Assembly (NCBI GenBank): GCA_021018815.1
Contig: JAITYX010000005.1
Coordinates: 10,201,501-10,265,500 of the forward strand
Direction: 5' to 3'
DNA length: 64,000 nt
DNA from: Talinum fruticosum
Lineage: Eukaryota > Streptophyta > Magnoliopsida > Caryophyllales > Talinaceae
This document shows, piece by piece, positions 12,528 to 23,639 of the stretch. The notes under the pieces are model-generated. The model did not search any database. It saw nothing but the letters and a program-made list of their open reading frames with translations, and was not told where the DNA came from. Numbering within the stretch: the stretch's first letter is position 1; every line of letters starts with the position of its first letter. The position numbers and the translations under genes were made by a program.

Positions 12528-12845
12528 TGTTAGGAGCAGATTATGAGTTTATTATGATTAATTGAAACTAGTTTTTCTAAGTCTGTTATGAGCTGTTTTG
12601 AGTTGTTATGGTTAGCGTTTAATTGTTATGAGTTGTTAGACGTTATAAACACTATTATAAATATCAAACCAACCATACCCTAAGAAACAAAAGTGTGGGA
12701 AAGCCACTCCTAGATACATCTTCAGTGAGAATTAATGGATTAACATTGGAGGATTAATGAAGATTGAGAGGGAGAAAGGAGAATCAATACTAACTTCTAC
12801 TAACACATCAGCAACCCTATTGACTTCCTACATAATGCTCTAACA
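12528..12845. repeat. possible short LTR or TRIM-like remnant
   Basis: TGTTAGGAGC at 12528 and GCTCTAACA ending at 12845 resemble inverted LTR termini of the TGTTAG...CTAACA kind, with a TATAAATA-like box near 12655 between them. The flanking five bases do not match and no primer site follows, so this is weak. Confidence 0.25.
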
Positions 12846-13552
12846 CTACCTCCCTATTAGAATCCAAAAGAGTAATTAGCGTTGATTAGTTAAGAAAAAT
12901 TAAAATGATTTGGTTGCAGACTTTGCCTTGCTTTTGTTGATCACCACCAACGAGTCCACATTATAATAACCCTTATGCAGTTGAGCTCTCGAGCTTGGCA
13001 AAGTCCAAGAAAAAAGGCATAATTTCTACCATACAAATAAATAGATTCTAAAGTTTGCAAACACAAAGGTTACGATGACCATGATTGTCACGAAAAAGAT
13101 CGTGTGCTTTTCTAGCTTTACATGGGTTACTTCAAAAGGCCCATCAATATTCAATTTTCACAACATTTTTTTTGGAGGGAAGGGCTCCACCTGATTAGTT
13201 TTTATATTTATCATGTAAAGGTATTTGAAACTTGAAGAAATAGAGGAGTTTCCAAGTTCTTTTCTCTGAAGATATTAATAATTATTTAATAGATTTAAAT
13301 GCCAAAAACTTTTCCTCTTAAGATGTATCAACATGCTTTATTTAAACAATTGAATCCTAAATATTTTAACATTAATGTGGATAAAGATGAAAGCTTGCAA
13401 AATCTTACTAGGATGACTAGAATCTTACTATGGATGATTAGTCGTATCATACAATGCATGCTCTGAAAAATAATTACACCTCCATTCTGAAAAGTTATAT
13501 AAATTATCTTCCAAGTGTGTCATGTATTGAGTCGAGTATAATAATGTATATA
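12846..13552. other. spacer, nothing recognised
   Basis: AT-rich sequence with no supported ORF. A short local direct repeat, AATCTTACTA, occurs at about 13403 and 13422. Confidence 0.5.
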
Positions 13553-14153
13553 TGTTTTCGGAGAAAACTGAGTTGATGATGTGGATTGATGATTCGGAGA
13601 GAGGAAGGATTTATCGCTCCGGTTCCGAGGACGTGGCACGATCGATTCGAGTCCGAGTGGTGACTGCTTGAACCCGCAAAGGCGAAGCCCCGGTGGTGGA
13701 TCCGGGAACGCCCTCCGACGCTTAAGTTAGTAGTGAACTAAGTTGAATGGATTGAGGAGATCTTCCTCGATGTGTGTGGGGGATTCCTTGGGAGTCGAGA
13801 AGTTTTCCAAAGATGGAAGTTCTCGGGATGAGTGTGGATGAACGTTGATGAACGTTGATGAATGTTGAGAGCTTAGGAAGCTTGGAGGTAGGATTGTGAG
13901 AGAGATGAGACTTTGTGAAATATGAACATAACATGCCTTGGGATTGGAAAATGATGAGTATTTATAGGAGATTTTAAAGGGGTAAAACGGTACTTTACCA
14001 TGGTTTAGGGAAACCCTAGCCCTAGTGTGCTTTGGGCTTTTACCGGCCCGTTAAGGGTTATCTTGGGCCGATTCCTCCATTATCCGACTGATTAGGCTCG
14101 GTTGGCTGGTGACGTGGCGGGTGAGCTGGAACTGTCCGGAAATACCCGAATCA
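13553..14153 (-). repeat. 3' LTR of the gypsy element
   Basis: Nearly identical to 21701-22305 across its length, including a 12-base unit (GATGAACGTTGA type) repeated about three times near 13838-13866. The minus-strand TATA box is at about 13955-13966. The outer flank is ATATA. Confidence 0.93.
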
Positions 14154-14166
14154 TTTAGCCCCTCAT
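14154..14166 (-). other. polypurine tract of the gypsy element
   Basis: On the minus strand the bases next to the 3' LTR read TGAGGGGCTAAA, then the LTR begins TGATTCGG. A purine-rich stretch here is where plus-strand DNA synthesis starts, which confirms the minus orientation. Confidence 0.65.
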
Positions 14167-14244
14167 GTTCTGCTTGCATGCCTCCCGAGGTAGGTAGGTG
14201 GAATGTGGAGCCCATTCCGCTATGCCTCTATGACCCCAAGTTCT

Positions 14245-14252
14245 TATAAATA
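14245..14252 (+). promoter_or_regulatory. TATA box of the antisense transcript
   Basis: TATAAATA followed by GGGG on the plus strand, about 90 bases inside the element from its 3' LTR. About 35 bases downstream begins a CT-rich leader (14281-14312), then an ATG at 14323. Spacing fits a normal plant core promoter pointing against the element's own direction. Confidence 0.5.
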
Positions 14253-14322
14253 GGGGTGAATCTTGAGGAGGATAGTAAGTTTCCCCATCTTTACTCTTCT
14301 CCTTTCTCTTGCCTCAAAGAAA

Positions 14323-14841
14323 ATGATCGTTGGAGCGCTTCCGGTCGGATACGAAAAGTTGTGCCCTCGCTTCAGCCGAGATGAGGCCGAGTAAACAGCG
14401 ATGGAGCGTCGCCGGCCATCCTTTGTCGCGGAAACGTTCTACCGGCTTCTCATCGATGATGCTTGGAAGCCGAGGTTGATAAACGATGGTGAGGAGTATG
14501 ATAAATTGTTTCAAGCCACGACCCGCCCTGAGTGGGATATTCTTGAGGCCCGGGTGGAGCGTAACCATGATCTCTTCGTTGAATTTCGAGCAACGAACCC
14601 GAGCCTTTCAACAAGCGATGCGGCGGGAGGAGGGGCCGCTCGAGTGTTGGCTCGTCTTCTAATCCTCCTATGGAGAGCGACGAGTCGATGGATGGCCCTT
14701 CTACCCACTCCTTTGATGACCGAAGGGACTCGCCCCGAGCAAAGGGGAGTAGCCTCCTCGCGGAGAAGAAGAGGAACCTTCCGGGGAGAGGAAGTGGAAC
14801 CTTCCGGCGGAGAAGAAAAGGAACCTTCGAAGGAGAAGTGA
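14323..14841 (+). pseudogene. antisense ORF inside the gypsy element
   Basis: From the ATG at 14323 the frame reads MIVGALPVGYEKLCPRF, meets one stop at 14392-14394, and reopens at ATG 14401 for 146 codons (start MERRRPSFVAE, end KEPSKEK). The first 75 residues or so look protein-like, with a DDAWKPRLINDGEEYD stretch; the last 50 are Glu/Arg-rich and repetitive. No domain is recognised. A TATA box lies 78 bases before the first ATG, and after the stop comes a T-rich region with repeated GAATGAAT near 14980, plausible as a 3' end. Some large plant gypsy elements carry antisense ORFs upstream of the 3' LTR, for example maize Grande; homology to those is not claimed. The in-frame stop suggests it is no longer intact. 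Confidence 0.45.
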
Positions 14842-15103
14842 GGTGGTAGCTAGGGCTCTTATTTCATCTAAGTAGTGTAACTTGTAGCGTAGTGGTATAA
14901 CCGTAGCGTCGTAGCGTAGTATCTTGAGTTTTAGACGCTTTGCTTCTCTTGTAATGGCGTGTTGCGCGTTCTTGTCTCAATGAATGAATGAATGAATGAA
15001 GCTCGCTTTGTTAGCTTTTCTTCGCTTTCCTATCCCTTTGTTGACACTTTGTTTGTGGTGAATGATCTTTTACTTACCTCCTTAGAGCTAAAAAGGAGTC
15101 TTG

Positions 15104-15228
15104 CGGGGAGGATGAGCTTTCTTGTGATCCTCCCGAGGGCTCTATTGTGGAGGATGAGTCCTCCCGTGGTCCTTCTAGGGCTCTTGCGGGGAGGATGAGT
15201 CATCTCGTGACCCTTCTAGGGTCCTCAA
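15104..15228. repeat. minisatellite, about 41-42 bp x 3
   Basis: GAGGATGAG recurs at 15108, 15150 and 15191, each followed by a CTCCCG/TCTCGTG and TCTAGGG block. It lies in the non-coding interior of the gypsy element. Confidence 0.75.
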
Positions 15229-15369
15229 GGCGTCCCAGCCCCTATGTGCCCCGGATTCGAAGGAAGTGAGTTTGCCCACGGTAGCGTTGTCATGGGTCTT
15301 TTACCCGACCTTTCAGCCTACCTGGAGGCTTGAAAGTGCATGAACGTAAGTATCTCGCGAGGGCATATC

Positions 15370-16070
15370 CCACGGAAAACGTGACCCCCAAACCCGAAGT
15401 TAGGAGTGCAAGTGCCCATGCGGACATGGGTCTTTACACGACCTTCCAACTCCCGTGGGCTTAGAAGTGCATGATTGTCGAGCGGGACCTCCTAACCTTA
15501 AGTTAGGAGTGTGAGTGCCCATGCGGACATGGGTCTTTACGCGACCTTCTAGCTCCTGTAGGCTTAGAAGTGCATGATTCTCGCTAGGGAACATCCCACG
15601 AAGAGCGCGACCCCCTAACCTTAAGTTAGGAGTATGAGTGCCCATGCGGACATGGGTCTTTAAGCGACCTTCCAGCTTCCGTAGGCTTAGAAATGCATGA
15701 TTCTCGCTAGGGAACATCCCACGGAGAGCGCGACCCCCTAATCTTAAGTTAGGAGTGCGAGTGCCCATGTGGACATGGGTCTTTACGCGACCTTCCAGCT
15801 CCCGTAGGCTTAGAAGTGCATGATTCTCGCTAGGGAACATCCCACGGAGAGCGCGACCCCTAACCTTAAGTTAGGAGTGCAAGTGCCTATGCGGACATGG
15901 GTCTTTACGCGACCTTCCAGCTCCCGTAGGCTTAGAAGTGCATGATTCTCGCTAGGGAACATCCCACGAGAGCGCGACCCCTAACCTTAAGTTAGGAGTG
16001 CAAGTGCCCATGCGGACATGGGTCTTTACGCGACCTTCCAGCTCCCGTAGGCTTAGAAGTGCATGATTGT
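15370..16070. repeat. minisatellite, about 122 bp x 6
   Basis: The core GGACATGGGTCTTTAC recurs at about 15422, 15525, 15648, 15771, 15893 and 16014, so spacings are 103, then about 123, 123, 122 and 121. Each unit also carries CCTTAAGTTAGGAGT and a TAGGCTTAGAAGTGCATGA block. Three units of exactly 123 bp keep an open frame on the minus strand with a 41-residue repeat, but other units differ by one or two bases, so this is not good evidence for a protein. Confidence 0.92.
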
Positions 16071-16329
16071 GTGTCCTCTAAGGGGTGTTCCTTTTATGGA
16101 GTTAAGAGTACGATTTTTTAGCTCCTAGAGGCTATGTTATCGCTAAACGTAACTCCAAAGGATGTTCCCCTTTGGAGGTGGAAATGAGACTTATTAGCTC
16201 CTGGAGGCTAAGTTGTTGCTTGACGTCGAGAGACGTTTCGGCTCCGAAATCACATGCTTCATTGCGAAGATTTTTTCGAAGTTACGCGATTTTTTAAAAA
16301 TTTTTTTAAAGACCCCCAAACCCGACTCC

Positions 16330-17433
16330 TCTCATCGACCTCTAACCATGACTGCTCACTCTCACTCCCTCGGCCTAGTTTTTCTCGGCCCAACTCTCTC
16401 TTCTCTCCCAGTTGGGCTCGTTGCTCGCCCCTTGGCCCTACTCTCCTCTCTCACTCTCGGGCTCCTTCTCTCGCTGGGCCTCTCTCACTCTCGTGGCCCA
16501 TCTTCCCTCCCCCTAAGCTCTCTCTCACTCTTGCTCCCGCCGGGCCCGCTTCCCCATTGGCCCACGCCTTTGAACTCTCCCCCTCCCGCTTCTTCCTCTC
16601 CTCTTGCCCTAGCTGCGCTCCCCCTCGTCTTTCTGCTGCTACTGCTGCTGCCCATCCCCTCACACCGCACTTGGCCGGACTACCCTCCCCGGGACCGACC
16701 GCCGGGGCCTACCCCGGAGACGACCCCCTCACGTAGTCCCCCTCCTCACTCTCTCGGCCACTCACACGCTCTCTCGCCTTCTCTCTCTCTCCTCACCGGC
16801 TCTGTTTTGCACCCACGCTCGGTTTCGCGCCCTCCCTTCTCACCCGAACTCGGTCCTCCCGGACCGACCCCTCACCCCGACCCCTAGACCCGAGCCCTAG
16901 AACCGACCGCTCCCCTCCCCTCGCTCTCTCGGCACTCTCCCGCTAGCCCTCACGCTCTGCTCTCTCTCGCCCACGGTCTCTCGCTCGGACTCGGTCTTCC
17001 CTGCACCGACCCCTCACCTCGACCCCTAAGACCGACCCCTCCCCCAACTCCTCACACCGACCCCTCACTCTCTCACTCGCGCACTCTTCACTTCTCTCGG
17101 CCTCACTCTCGCTCGCCAACCCTCCCTCTCTCACCTCTCCGCTCGGACTCGGTTCTCCCAGAGCCGACCCCCACCCCGACCCACGAGACCGACCCCCACC
17201 CCGACCCTCACACCGACCCTCGCTCTCTCGCTCACACTCTCCCGCTTGCTAACTCTCTCTCTCTCACCTCTCTGTTCGGACCCCACTAGCGTCGGACCGA
17301 CCCCTACCCCGACCCCAGAGACCGACCTTGACCCCGACCCCTAATATCGACCCCTCGCCCCTGCGCTAGCCCTACCGAAGCAAAACACCCCAAAAATACC
17401 CAAAACCCTAACCCTAGCCCTAACCCTAACCCT
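16330..17433. repeat. C-rich/CT-rich tract ending in telomere-like hexamers
   Basis: Long low-complexity stretch of CTCTC and repeated ACCGACCCC motifs, on the plus strand almost free of adenine in places. It closes with a short CCCTAA array at about 17405-17433 in which CCCTAA and CCCTAG alternate. Long open frames here (for example 16213-16887) are compositional. It is part of the non-coding interior of the gypsy element. Confidence 0.75.
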
Positions 17434-18640
17434 AGAATTTTTAGTTTTTATCTTTTATTATGTTGGAATATTTTTGGGGAAACATTCCCAACCAATTTCA
17501 TGCGTAAAAATTTTCGAAGGAGATGGAAAAATATCGACCTCAAGTTTAGAGCGAATAAATTGTAGGTTCATTCGAAGGAAAATATCAACCCAATTCGTAG
17601 CGGAAATGCGATGACCACAGCTCAGTTAGTCAAAACATATTATGCGTTTTATACTTGAGAAAGATCGAACCTCCTTCCGTCGAGCCTATGTTGACTCCAC
17701 GTTAAGTCGAAATATATCAACTTTTTAGTATAGGCCTTCGTAGGGTGCCTCCGATTGTGCCCAAGTTGTAATATTACATTGGAGGTCTTCGTTAGCTTCT
17801 CGTTTGCCTCCGAGCTTGATGTCATCAAACGACGTTTAGCATTGGGCTATGATAACGACCGTACGCCTTGACAGCCAAAAACCTTCTTCGTCTTCAATTT
17901 GCAAGCCATCGCTCCTTTGATTTTTGAGAAAAATGTGGGTACCCGATTGACCCTTGCTTGGAATCCGGAGATAAGCAATCATACATAAAACCTTATAGTG
18001 TTGGAGCACTTTCTTGCGGAACAAAAGTGTTCTTCAAGGGCGTTGACCTTATGCTTTTTCCAGTGATTGAGAGCTTAAGTGATGCCTCTTAGGGATCCTC
18101 TATGATCCTATGGGATCTTCATTTATCGAGTCGCGTACGCTCAATATTTTTTCATCCAAAAGGCCTTCTTTTGACGAATGTACGCATTCGAAGACTATAG
18201 TCGTTCTCTTCATGCTTGGCATTTACTTGTGTTATGCTTGGATCTTACTCTAAAGATCTCACTTTAGAGTCAAGCTCTGTGGCCGTATCTGTCCACGAGA
18301 AGGAAGCACCGGAGGAGGGGGAGATCCCTAAGGATGATGACATTGACGAGGATGCCAAAGATGGCTCCGCGGATTGGCCCGCCTTTCCACGACTCTTTGT
18401 GAGATATGAGTTATTTTTGATGTCCTGCGTGCCATATGACTTGATACTCTGCTACTTTGGATTTGTTTTGCTAGAACTTTTATCTTTATCTCGATCCTTG
18501 CTTGATGCTTGTTGGATGCTACTTGATGCTTACTTGTCTTGTTGCTTCTTTTTATTGGTGCCGATTTTTGCTTTCTTGCCGCTTGGGGTACATGATCACC
18601 CTTCATCATAGTTGGGTCTTCTTTGAGTTTTACAACTTGG
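17434..18640. other. non-coding interior of the gypsy element
   Basis: No domain is recognised on either strand. A 131-codon plus-strand frame at 18216-18611 has an acidic segment followed by a hydrophobic part and has no recognisable family. This is where reverse transcriptase and integrase would lie in a full element of minus orientation, and they are absent. Confidence 0.5.
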
Positions 18641-18860
18641 CTGTCCTAGGGGATCGTATTAGCCCCTGGTGTTGCCCCCAAAATCGTAAACATACGACGA
18701 AAGAAACTAGCAGCGTAGGCTGCCTTAGGGAGTCATATTAGCCCCTACTTTTTCTTCTAACTTTAACAAAGTTAAGAAAATACAACGAAAGGAACCAGGG
18801 ACTTGGGTGTTCTAGGGGATTGTATTAGCCCCTATTCATGCCCCCAAGATCGTCTTAAAG
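18640..18860. repeat. three diverged tandem units, about 80-88 bp
   Basis: TAGGGGATCGTATTAGCCCC and variants start at about 18645, 18723 and 18811, each followed by CCCCCAAAATCGT-like or AACGAAAG-like segments. It lies beyond the protease end of the coding part. Confidence 0.6.
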
Positions 18861-19067
18861 TAAAGTATGAGACGTAAAGATGCAGAAAGCTTGCTCGTTA
18901 TATTGATAAAAGATCGAAGTCCATACAAAGAGAGGAACGTATGCCCCAGTTGAGCGCTTTCGGAAAAGTCGCGTCAATCGTGGGTGATTCCTTTACAAAA
19001 TCTTTGGGACTTGGCTGGGCCGGTCTTTAAAGAAAGGCCCCCACTCCGGACAATGAGCTCGCACTAT

Positions 19068-19800
19068 TTACATAAGCACCATTATCTCCCGAGTTCGATG
19101 TCTTCGGGAGGCGCAAGCCGGACCTTGACATGATTTTCTATGGTGGTGAAGCACACCATCATCGTCTCGAAAACTTTGGTTGGGGCTCCGCTTTAGCTTC
19201 TCACCCTTAGGATTATCATGAGTGTTCCCCTCCTCTTTCTGCTTCTCTATCAAAGGTCGAAGGCTTACTACATAGCATTCACGTGCGGTCTTTTGGTCTC
19301 CATAGGTCTCACCTACGAATCCATCATCAAGCTTATACTTCATGAGGAGAAGGTATGGAGTGACGACCGCTATGATCCGGTTGAGGGTGGGACGTCCCAT
19401 GATGACATTGTAGGCAAAAGGGATGTCGATCACTAGGAATTTGACTTCGATGTTTCAGCCCCTAACTTTCTCTCCAACCTTGACTGGTAGGCGGATCATG
19501 CCTATGGGGTGTATCGTCCGCCCTCCGAATCCGACGATAGGATTGACGAGGAAACGAGATTACGAGGGGCATACTTCAGCTATCTTAGGCATTCCATGGT
19601 AATGACGTCTATCGAGCTCCCTGTGTCGATAAGGACCTCGCGGACTATGGCGTCAGAAATCTTCGATGTGATAACCAAAGGATCCTCATGTGGGGCGGCC
19701 ATGCTTTTCAAATCTTGTTCTCCGAAGGTCACTGTGGGTACCTTCGGAGGTGGAGGTTGGCCGGTGATCGGGACTTGTTGAGCGCTCCTAAGGTGAGCCT
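19068..19800 (-). pseudogene. gypsy aspartic protease, broken
   Basis: The minus strand holds the catalytic DTGSS motif at 19613-19627, preceded by DPLVITSKISDAIVREVLI. After a stop and a frame change comes a GFGGRTIHPIG segment, then the flap-side IPFAYNVIMGRPTLN and a GDQKTARECY segment near 19270-19425. This is the protease that would cut the Gag-Pol precursor. At least two in-frame stops and one frameshift interrupt it. Translation runs on to a stop at 19068 and no reverse transcriptase follows. It lies directly downstream of gag in element order. Confidence 0.85.
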
Positions 19801-19881
19801 TCCAGGAGGAGAGGGTCGTGCCCCTGCAATTCCCCAGCGATGGTGGCTACAATCTTAGTAGCATCGTCATAATCATAATGC

Positions 19882-21666
19882 TCATATCCTTGCCTTGAAG
19901 AACCTCCTTGTGCTCCATGAGTATCTTTTTGAGGAAGCGATCAATTTGCCCGTTATCCGCCAACTCCCCAAGCGCCTTTTTAACGCGCGATACTTGGTAG
20001 TGTTGTGTCCGGTTTGTTCATGAAATTCGCAATATTTGTTGGAAGCTCGCGCTTTCGCAGGAGTGGACATGGGAGGTGGTTTCTTGAGCATGGGATGCCC
20101 TTTGATCTCCATCAAAATACTCGGGGGTCGGTGTTGAAGCGATGGTCCACTTCATTTCGAGGATTAAATTTTCCATCTCCTCCTTTCTTTCGACCTCATC
20201 TTCTTCCTCCGCGCAGATCTCGTGGCTCGAATAAAGTCGGTTGCCTTTCGGAGTGCTTACGCCAAGGTGGACACCTTTTGTTCAGCGAGGAAAATTTGAA
20301 TCTTCCGCTTTGAGTCCGTTAAGGAAGGCAGTGTAGGCAACTCCGTCTTGCGGAGTCGGAGATAAGGACGACCTCTCCATGAAACCTTCGGACATAGTCC
20401 TTAAGGGTCTCGTTTCTCCCTTGCTTAATCTTGGAGAGGTGGATGCTAGTCTTCTTTTGCTTGCAACTCGCGATGAATTGTGCAACGAACTTCTCGCATA
20501 GCTCTTCAAAGGAAGAGATGCTCCCTTGGGGAAGCTTGTTGAACCATTTCTGCACGACTCCCTTTAATGTAGCGAGGAAGAATCGACGATGAGGTTGCAT
20601 CGTCCCAGTCCTAAACGTACATGTGGGACTTATAGTACGCCAAGTGATCTTCAGGATCGGTTGTGCCATTGTATGGATCAATGTTTGAAACCTTTATCTT
20701 CTTCATTTGGGGAACATTCATGATCTTCTTCAAAAATAGAGTGTTGAAAACATTCCGGGTTGGCCTTGAATCGGAGCCGGAGATAGGGACGACGCGGGGT
20801 TGGTGGCGTGGAACTTCCACTAGGGAAGGGCTCTTCCTCCTCTCGGATCGAGGAGGAGTGCGCCTGGTCCTCTCCGACTTCTCGGGACCCTTCGGATTTG
20901 ATTGCTCATGACGCCTTTCTCTTGATCGCTCCCGCTCTCGGGCGGCGGACTACTCTTGGTCGCGCCTTGGGGCATTGCGAGCTCGATGAGAATGGTGGCT
21001 ACGTGTAGCCGATCGTGCGGGACTGGCGGACCTTCTGCTCCCTTGGGGTCCTTGCTCCGTGTTTGGGGCAAGGGCGTCAACATGGTCGTCGAACCAGGCG
21101 TAACGCCTGCTGTGGTTAGCATAGGGGGTCGAGGCCGTGCGCGAAGTTGCAATATTTTCGTTGGCTCTATGGAGAGCTTTCTTTGCCTCGATAATCCCTC
21201 GGGCATCGGCTTCTTCGTGATGCCTTGTTGGGAGGGCACTTGGCTGCTCGAGAGCAAGCGTAGTTGGTGCCTTAGTTGGTTGTTCCGGGACTCGCATGGG
21301 AGGGCATCCCGCCCGAGAAGTAGCCAACAGGCTGACCTCCCAGGGGTTTGTGCCGTACCCATGAGTCGGGCGTAGTGGAAGGGCATGATTGGCATGCGTC
21401 TGTTCCATGCTGGCTCGCACTTGTTCTTGCACTTGTTGCGCGACAGTCGTTTTAAGGGGTCTCTATTAGGTTCGGAAAGCCCCTAAGGTGACGTACCCCT
21501 CCCGGCCTGGTATGGCGGTTGCCGGTAGGCCGTTGAGACGATTCCGCATCCTCGGCTTGAGGAGCGTCGCGGGATTGGCCCCCGTAGGCATTGCACGATG
21601 AGGGTGAGGGGCTGGTGGGTTAGTCGTGTCGCGTGTCATCTTAGATCGGGATCGAGTGGCAACCAT
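19882..21666 (-). pseudogene. gypsy gag, broken
   Basis: Begins at the ATG at 21666 (MVATRSRSK), 35 bases inside the 5' LTR. Successive frames give an EQVRASMEQTHANHALPL stretch, a basic region, then the core capsid-type segment: NVPQMKKIKV, DPYNGTTDPEDHLAYYK (about 20630-20690) and WFNKLPQGSISSFEELCEKF (about 20480-20550). A C-terminal YCEFHEQTGHNT segment lies near 20000-20040. Gag would build the particle that packages element RNA. Several stops and frame changes are present, so this copy makes no full Gag. Its presence without pol suggests Gag was once retained while polymerase was supplied by another element. Confidence 0.85.
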
Positions 21667-21675
21667 ATGCTACCT

Positions 21676-21700
21676 TCCTCCCCACGAGACAAAGCCAAAC
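21676..21700 (-). other. leader and probable primer-binding site of the gypsy element
   Basis: On the minus strand, directly after the LTR end AACA, the sequence reads GTTTGGCTTTGTCTCGTGGG. This resembles the TTTGGCGCCGTCTGTGGGG type of start found after many plant Tat/Athila-type LTRs. The exact tRNA was not worked out. Confidence 0.5.
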
Positions 21701-22305
21701 TGTTTCCGGAGAAAATTGAGTTAATGATGTGGATTGATGATTCGGAGAGAGGAAGGATTTATCGCTCGGTTCCGAGGACGTGGCACGATCAATCCGAGTC
21801 CGCGTGGCGACTGCTTGAACCTACAAAAGGCGAAGCCCTGGGTGGTGGATCCCGGGAACGCCCTCCGACGCTCAAGTTAGTAGTGAACTAAGTTGAATGG
21901 ATCGAGGAGATCTTCCTCGATGTGCGTGGGGGATTCCTTGGGAGTCGAGAAGTTTTCCAAAGATGGAAGTTCTCGGGATGAGTGTGGATGAACGTTGATG
22001 AACGTTGATGAATGTTGAGAGCTTAGGAAGCTTGGAGGTAGGATTGTGAGAGAGATGAGACTTTATGAAATGTGAACATAACATGCCTTGGGATTGGAAA
22101 ATGATGAGTATTTATAGGAGATTTTAAAAGGTTAAAACGGTACTTTACCATGGTTTAGGAGAAACCCTAGCCCTAGTGTGCTTTGGGCTTTTACCTGGCC
22201 CGTTAAGGGTTATCTTGGGCCGATTCCCCCTTATCCGACTGATTAGGTTCGGTTGGTCGGTGACGTGACGGGTGAGTTGGAACTATCCAGGAAATACCCG
22301 AATCA
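21701..22305 (-). repeat. 5' LTR of the gypsy element
   Basis: Matches 13553-14153 with scattered substitutions and small indels. The minus-strand TATA box is at about 22107-22118; transcription would run leftwards into gag. The outer flank is ATATA at 22306-22310. Confidence 0.93.
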
Positions 22306-22310
22306 ATATA

Positions 22311-23567
22311 TTATAGCCATGTGAATAATCTTGTAATAGTGTGAGTACCAGTCATCAGGTTATCATATGTATTATCTCTTCTCTATAAAAGGAAATGCTA
22401 AATATTGTGAAGGGACAATCATTTGAGCATACTTGAGCTAAAGAGAAGTTGAGATTCCCTGTTTGTCTAAGATTAAGCAAACATGATGAGCTTAGTAGTT
22501 TAATTCCTTGTTCAATATTTCCACATTGTAATATTTCCACTTTTAATGTTTTAATAAAAGAAGTTTCCAATAAGGAAAATTATTTAATTAAATCTTACAT
22601 CTTAATTATTGTAATTTATTGGTTAAAACACAATTATTCTTGTAAAAATATAACTTTGATTAATGACTACGGTCTGAGAGTGGAAATAAAATTGATCTAT
22701 ACTATCTAATTAAGTTGATATTAAAAATCTTATAAACTATAAATTAGATAAATGGTAAGGGGAATGCCAATTAAGTTCAGTTAATGATCAAAATTATCTA
22801 ATTAAGTTTTAATATTTTGCCAAACATGACTTGCCTATTATAAAAACTATAATTTTATAATAAGTAGTAGATTATAGTAAGTAGTGTCTCTAAATTCATT
22901 ATAAAAATTTAAAAACATTAAGCTGAAGAAATTTTTTTATAAGCCTTAATTTTATGTTATTTATGTTTTTGATCCCATATCAAATTTAAAATAGTTTTTT
23001 CAAAAAGTTGGTAGTAGAATTTAAAAGAAAATCCCCTAAAAATAATTTTCTTCAAAAAGACTGAAATGTTTCCAATAAACATGACGGACTTGATATTTTA
23101 GTTTACAAAATCGAGGGGCTTGGAAATAAGAGGTACCCAAGATGGAGACGCAAATTCATTCGTTATGTAACAAATTAGTATCGATACCCATAAGTCAATT
23201 AATTATAAGTCAATTAATTATACTAGTTTTTCCCCACGTTAAAGCGCATCATATATTAATATGTATAAGTATTAAAGAAAATTTTTTCCGTTTAATAGGT
23301 TAATTTTAAGTATAGCTGTTATACCAAAAAATAAATTCTCAATGAAATAAAACTCTTTTGTAATAACACTTTTAAAATAGTAATTCCAAAAATTAAAAAA
23401 TTATGTAAATCCTACTTATGAATAAACTAATAAAAATATATGGTGTCAAAAATATTACTATTTGTCCCTAATAACTTAGAATAGAGTGCCTAATATTTCT
23501 TTTATAAAATAATATTAAAAATCTTTTTAAAAATATCTCATGATATGAGCCAAAAATCTAATGGTCG

Positions 23568-23570
<3 letters not shown>
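22311..23570. other. AT-rich spacer, no gene seen
   Basis: No supported ORF or RNA gene. A short direct repeat AAGTCAATTAATTATA occurs near 23189-23221. Confidence 0.55.

Positions 23571-23637
<67 letters not shown>
23571..23637. repeat. (TA)n microsatellite
   Basis: About 33 uninterrupted TA units, directly abutting the MITE-like repeat to the right. Confidence 0.95.

Positions 23638-23639
<2 letters not shown>

Larger units (their letters stand above)
13553..22305 (-). mobile_element. non-autonomous Ty3/gypsy element, probably Tat-lineage
   Basis: Two LTRs of 601 and 605 bases (13553-14153 and 21701-22305) run in the same direction, each TG...CA on the plus strand, and are flanked by the perfect duplication ATATA (13548-13552 and 22306-22310). 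Four things show minus orientation: the LTR TATA box reads CTATAAATA on the minus strand, a purine tract AGGGGCTAAA lies against the 13.5-kb LTR, gag and protease are on the minus strand, and a leader resembling TTTGGC...GTGGGGA follows the 22-kb LTR. Reverse transcriptase, RNase H and integrase are absent. Instead, 14.2-19.0 kb holds an antisense ORF, minisatellites and a C-rich tract. Such elements depend on enzymes from a relative. Tat-lineage placement is inferred from the leader and gag type. Confidence 0.9.

Noticed and set aside
15400..15840. Minus-strand ORF with 41-residue repeats
   Set aside because: Product of a tandem DNA repeat whose other units change frame; no start context or domain.
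15370..16070. CRISPR-like array
   Set aside because: Whole units repeat without unique spacers, and the genome is eukaryotic.
16213..16887. 224-codon Pro/Ser/Leu-rich ORF and its overlapping frames
   Set aside because: Low-complexity C-rich sequence opens several frames at once on both strands; not protein-like.
18216..18611. 131-codon ORF with acidic segment inside the gypsy element
   Set aside because: Antisense to the element, no recognised family, and no promoter or start context of note; left as non-coding interior.
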